Assembly: GCA_040758525.1 (NCBI GenBank)
Contig: JBFLVQ010000488.1
Coordinates: forward strand, 1-7,300
Source of the DNA: JBFLVQ01 sp040758525
GTDB lineage: Bacteria > Acidobacteriota > Blastocatellia > Chloracidobacteriales > JADJPF01
DNA: 7,300 nucleotides
Reading direction: 5' to 3'
The position numbers were made by a program, and so were the translations under genes. A model generated the notes under the pieces. The model was not told the origin of the DNA. It saw only the letters and a program-made list of their open reading frames with translations, and did no database searches. Shown here in pieces: positions 6,147 to 7,300 of this stretch; within the stretch, counting starts at the first letter, position 1; the number at the start of each line of letters is the position of its first letter.

Positions 6147-7300
6147 ATGAAATTTATATTGCAGATTTATACTCCCTTGTGGACAGGTAGCACTGATACC
6201 AAAAAAATGGACCGCATACATGAAACTGGAATAAGCGGAAGCTTGCGCTGGTGGTATGAAACCATATTACGTGGTCTTACAGGAACTAATCCTGATCGAG
6301 AGCAAGTATGCAATGCAACAAGCGAGAACGCTATCCAAAGATGTAACTATGAAAGAAACAGATGGGTATGTAGAGCTTGTGATCTTTTTGGTGCAACTGG
6401 TTGGAAGCGACGTTTCCGAATAGACATAAATAATGAAAAGCAATTCGTTACTCCAGGAAAAATTACCATTAAAATTAACCCAAATGGAAATGGATGGCAT
6501 TTTTACCCACACTATATTTCAGTTGGAAGTCAAAACATTAGCGGACAGATTCATGTTCTAAGGCAAAGAAGTCAAGTAAACCCAATCGAAAGAATATCAA
6601 GTGTTGAAAACGATCTTTATATAATAGCTGCACTGATCAATCGATGGGGCGGGCTTGGCTCAAAGACTCAGCACGGCTGGGGTATAGTTAATCTGCAATT
6701 TGAAAATCACCCTCAGGCTGATATTAATTCCTTTTTGGTTGGGCTTCCCGATGACAACACAGACGATCAAGGACTGCCTACCATAGGTAATATGTTCTTT
6801 GCTCAGCTTTATCTAAAGTCTGGTATCGCTGACAACTGGTGGAAATCGGCTCATCTTGGCAACGGTGTTAAGGATAATGCCTCACAATGGAGGCTTGAGG
6901 ATAGTGTTAAAGCAAAAACGAGCTTTTCAGTACCTAGTGCTCCTGCAGTGAAATATAAACTGCGTTATGGAAACAACGGATCTTCTTACCTCCCTGCAGC
7001 AGTCGGATGTGAGGAGTTTTTCTTCGGACAGATTGGTAATCAAGCAATCAAAGCAAAGCTTAATATTTCTAATGCATATAATGTGAATGGTCAATGGCAG
7101 TTTCGTGTCTGGGGCTGGTTTCCTGAACAGGAGATTCCTGGCAGTATTTCAAGAAACTTATTAGTAACGCAGCTTCAACAAGTAATCACCGATACTAAAT
7201 ATCAAAACTTTTGGGATAGCATCTTTGGCGCAGGTGTAATTGATTTAAGTAAATCTGTCTGGCGTGAAGTTGATCGTAGTGGCCATAATCGCAACTCCCC
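6147..7300 (+). CDS. cmr1: Cmr1, RAMP subunit of the type III-B CRISPR effector complex (3' end outside the window)
   Basis: Open from ATG 6147 to the window edge, 384 codons with no stop. Cmr1 is a Cas7-like double-RAMP protein at the target-3' end of the Cmr complex, where it helps capture target RNA. The N-terminus shows the family signature: a first beta strand LQIYTPLWTG (5-14), then SGSLRWWYETILRGLTG (30-46). A cysteine group follows, C55, C66, C75 and C78, the last two in VCRACDLFGATGW (74-86), likely a small metal site. A glycine-rich RAMP loop WGGLGSKTQHGWG stands at 167-179, and a second RAMP half follows. Archaeal Cmr1 proteins are about 330 residues, so this is a longer version. 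The order membrane protein, then cmr1, with cmr2/cas10 and cmr3-6 expected beyond the edge, fits a III-B operon. Identification is secure from motifs; completeness cannot be judged. Confidence 0.93.
   Translation, partial: MKFILQIYTPLWTGSTDTKKMDRIHETGISGSLRWWYETILRGLTGTNPDREQVCNATSENAIQRCNYERNRWVCRACDLFGATGWKRRFRIDINNEKQFVTPGKITIKINPNGNGWHFYPHYISVGSQNISGQIHVLRQRSQVNPIERISSVENDLYIIAALINRWGGLGSKTQHGWGIVNLQFENHPQADINSFLVGLPDDNTDDQGLPTIGNMFFAQLYLKSGIADNWWKSAHLGNGVKDNASQWRLEDSVKAKTSFSVPSAPAVKYKLRYGNNGSSYLPAAVGCEEFFFGQIGNQAIKAKLNISNAYNVNGQWQFRVWGWFPEQEIPGSISRNLLVTQLQQVITDTKYQNFWDSIFGAGVIDLSKSVWREVDRSGHNRNS

Noticed and set aside
5978..6512. Frames at 5978-6190 (plus) and 6267-6512 (minus)
   Set aside because: The first overlaps the end of the membrane-protein gene and the start of cmr1; the second is antisense within cmr1.

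Overview
The window is an accessory (defence-island or plasmid-like) stretch of a bacterial genome. Its centrepiece is a type III-B CRISPR system: a long CRISPR array, followed downstream on the same strand by a membrane protein of unknown function and by cmr1, the first recognisable gene of a Cmr effector operon, which runs off the right edge. Base composition is moderately AT-rich. A gammaproteobacterial host is my guess from the general look of the proteins, but nothing here (no rRNA or housekeeping gene) proves it. Coding density is low, two reading frames look frameshifted and there is a MITE-like element, all as expected of accessory DNA.

Left part (1-2022): a degraded or frameshifted gene whose open 3' portion (286-774) encodes an acidic, Ser/Asp-rich linker and a possible helix-turn-helix-like C-terminus. 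It converges on a small conserved-looking hypothetical gene on the minus strand (934-1323), with a nested inverted repeat between them. A third gene (1546-2022) encodes a Ser/Gln-rich, coiled-coil protein whose true N-terminus may lie in another frame (1418-1519). I do not recognise a function for any of the three.

Middle part (2023-4023): about 550 bp of AT-rich, gene-free DNA carrying repeated AGATTTACC motifs serves as the presumed leader. The CRISPR array follows: 36-bp repeats and 35-41 bp spacers through the intact part. The first 14 repeats and repeat 16 are identical. Repeat 15 is a variant and repeats 17-20 decay progressively, so the array is read left to right and the right-hand end is the old trailer end. 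The repeat ends in ACTGAAAC, which fits the 8-nt 5' handle of type III crRNAs.

Right part (4024-7300): about 960 bp without a convincing gene holds a 180-bp MITE-like element (4105-4284) with 13-bp perfect terminal inverted repeats. It also holds a strong sigma70-type promoter (4519-4547) with a palindrome filling the -35/-10 spacer. Next comes a 367-aa protein with an N-terminal two-helix membrane hairpin and a ~295-aa, probably cytosolic domain. After a 57-bp gap comes cmr1 (at least 384 codons). The likely working unit is: array transcript -> crRNAs -> Cmr complex (cmr1 here, the rest beyond the edge), with the two-helix membrane protein as a candidate ancillary effector or membrane tether. 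No adaptation genes (cas1, cas2), cas6 or cas10 lie inside the window.
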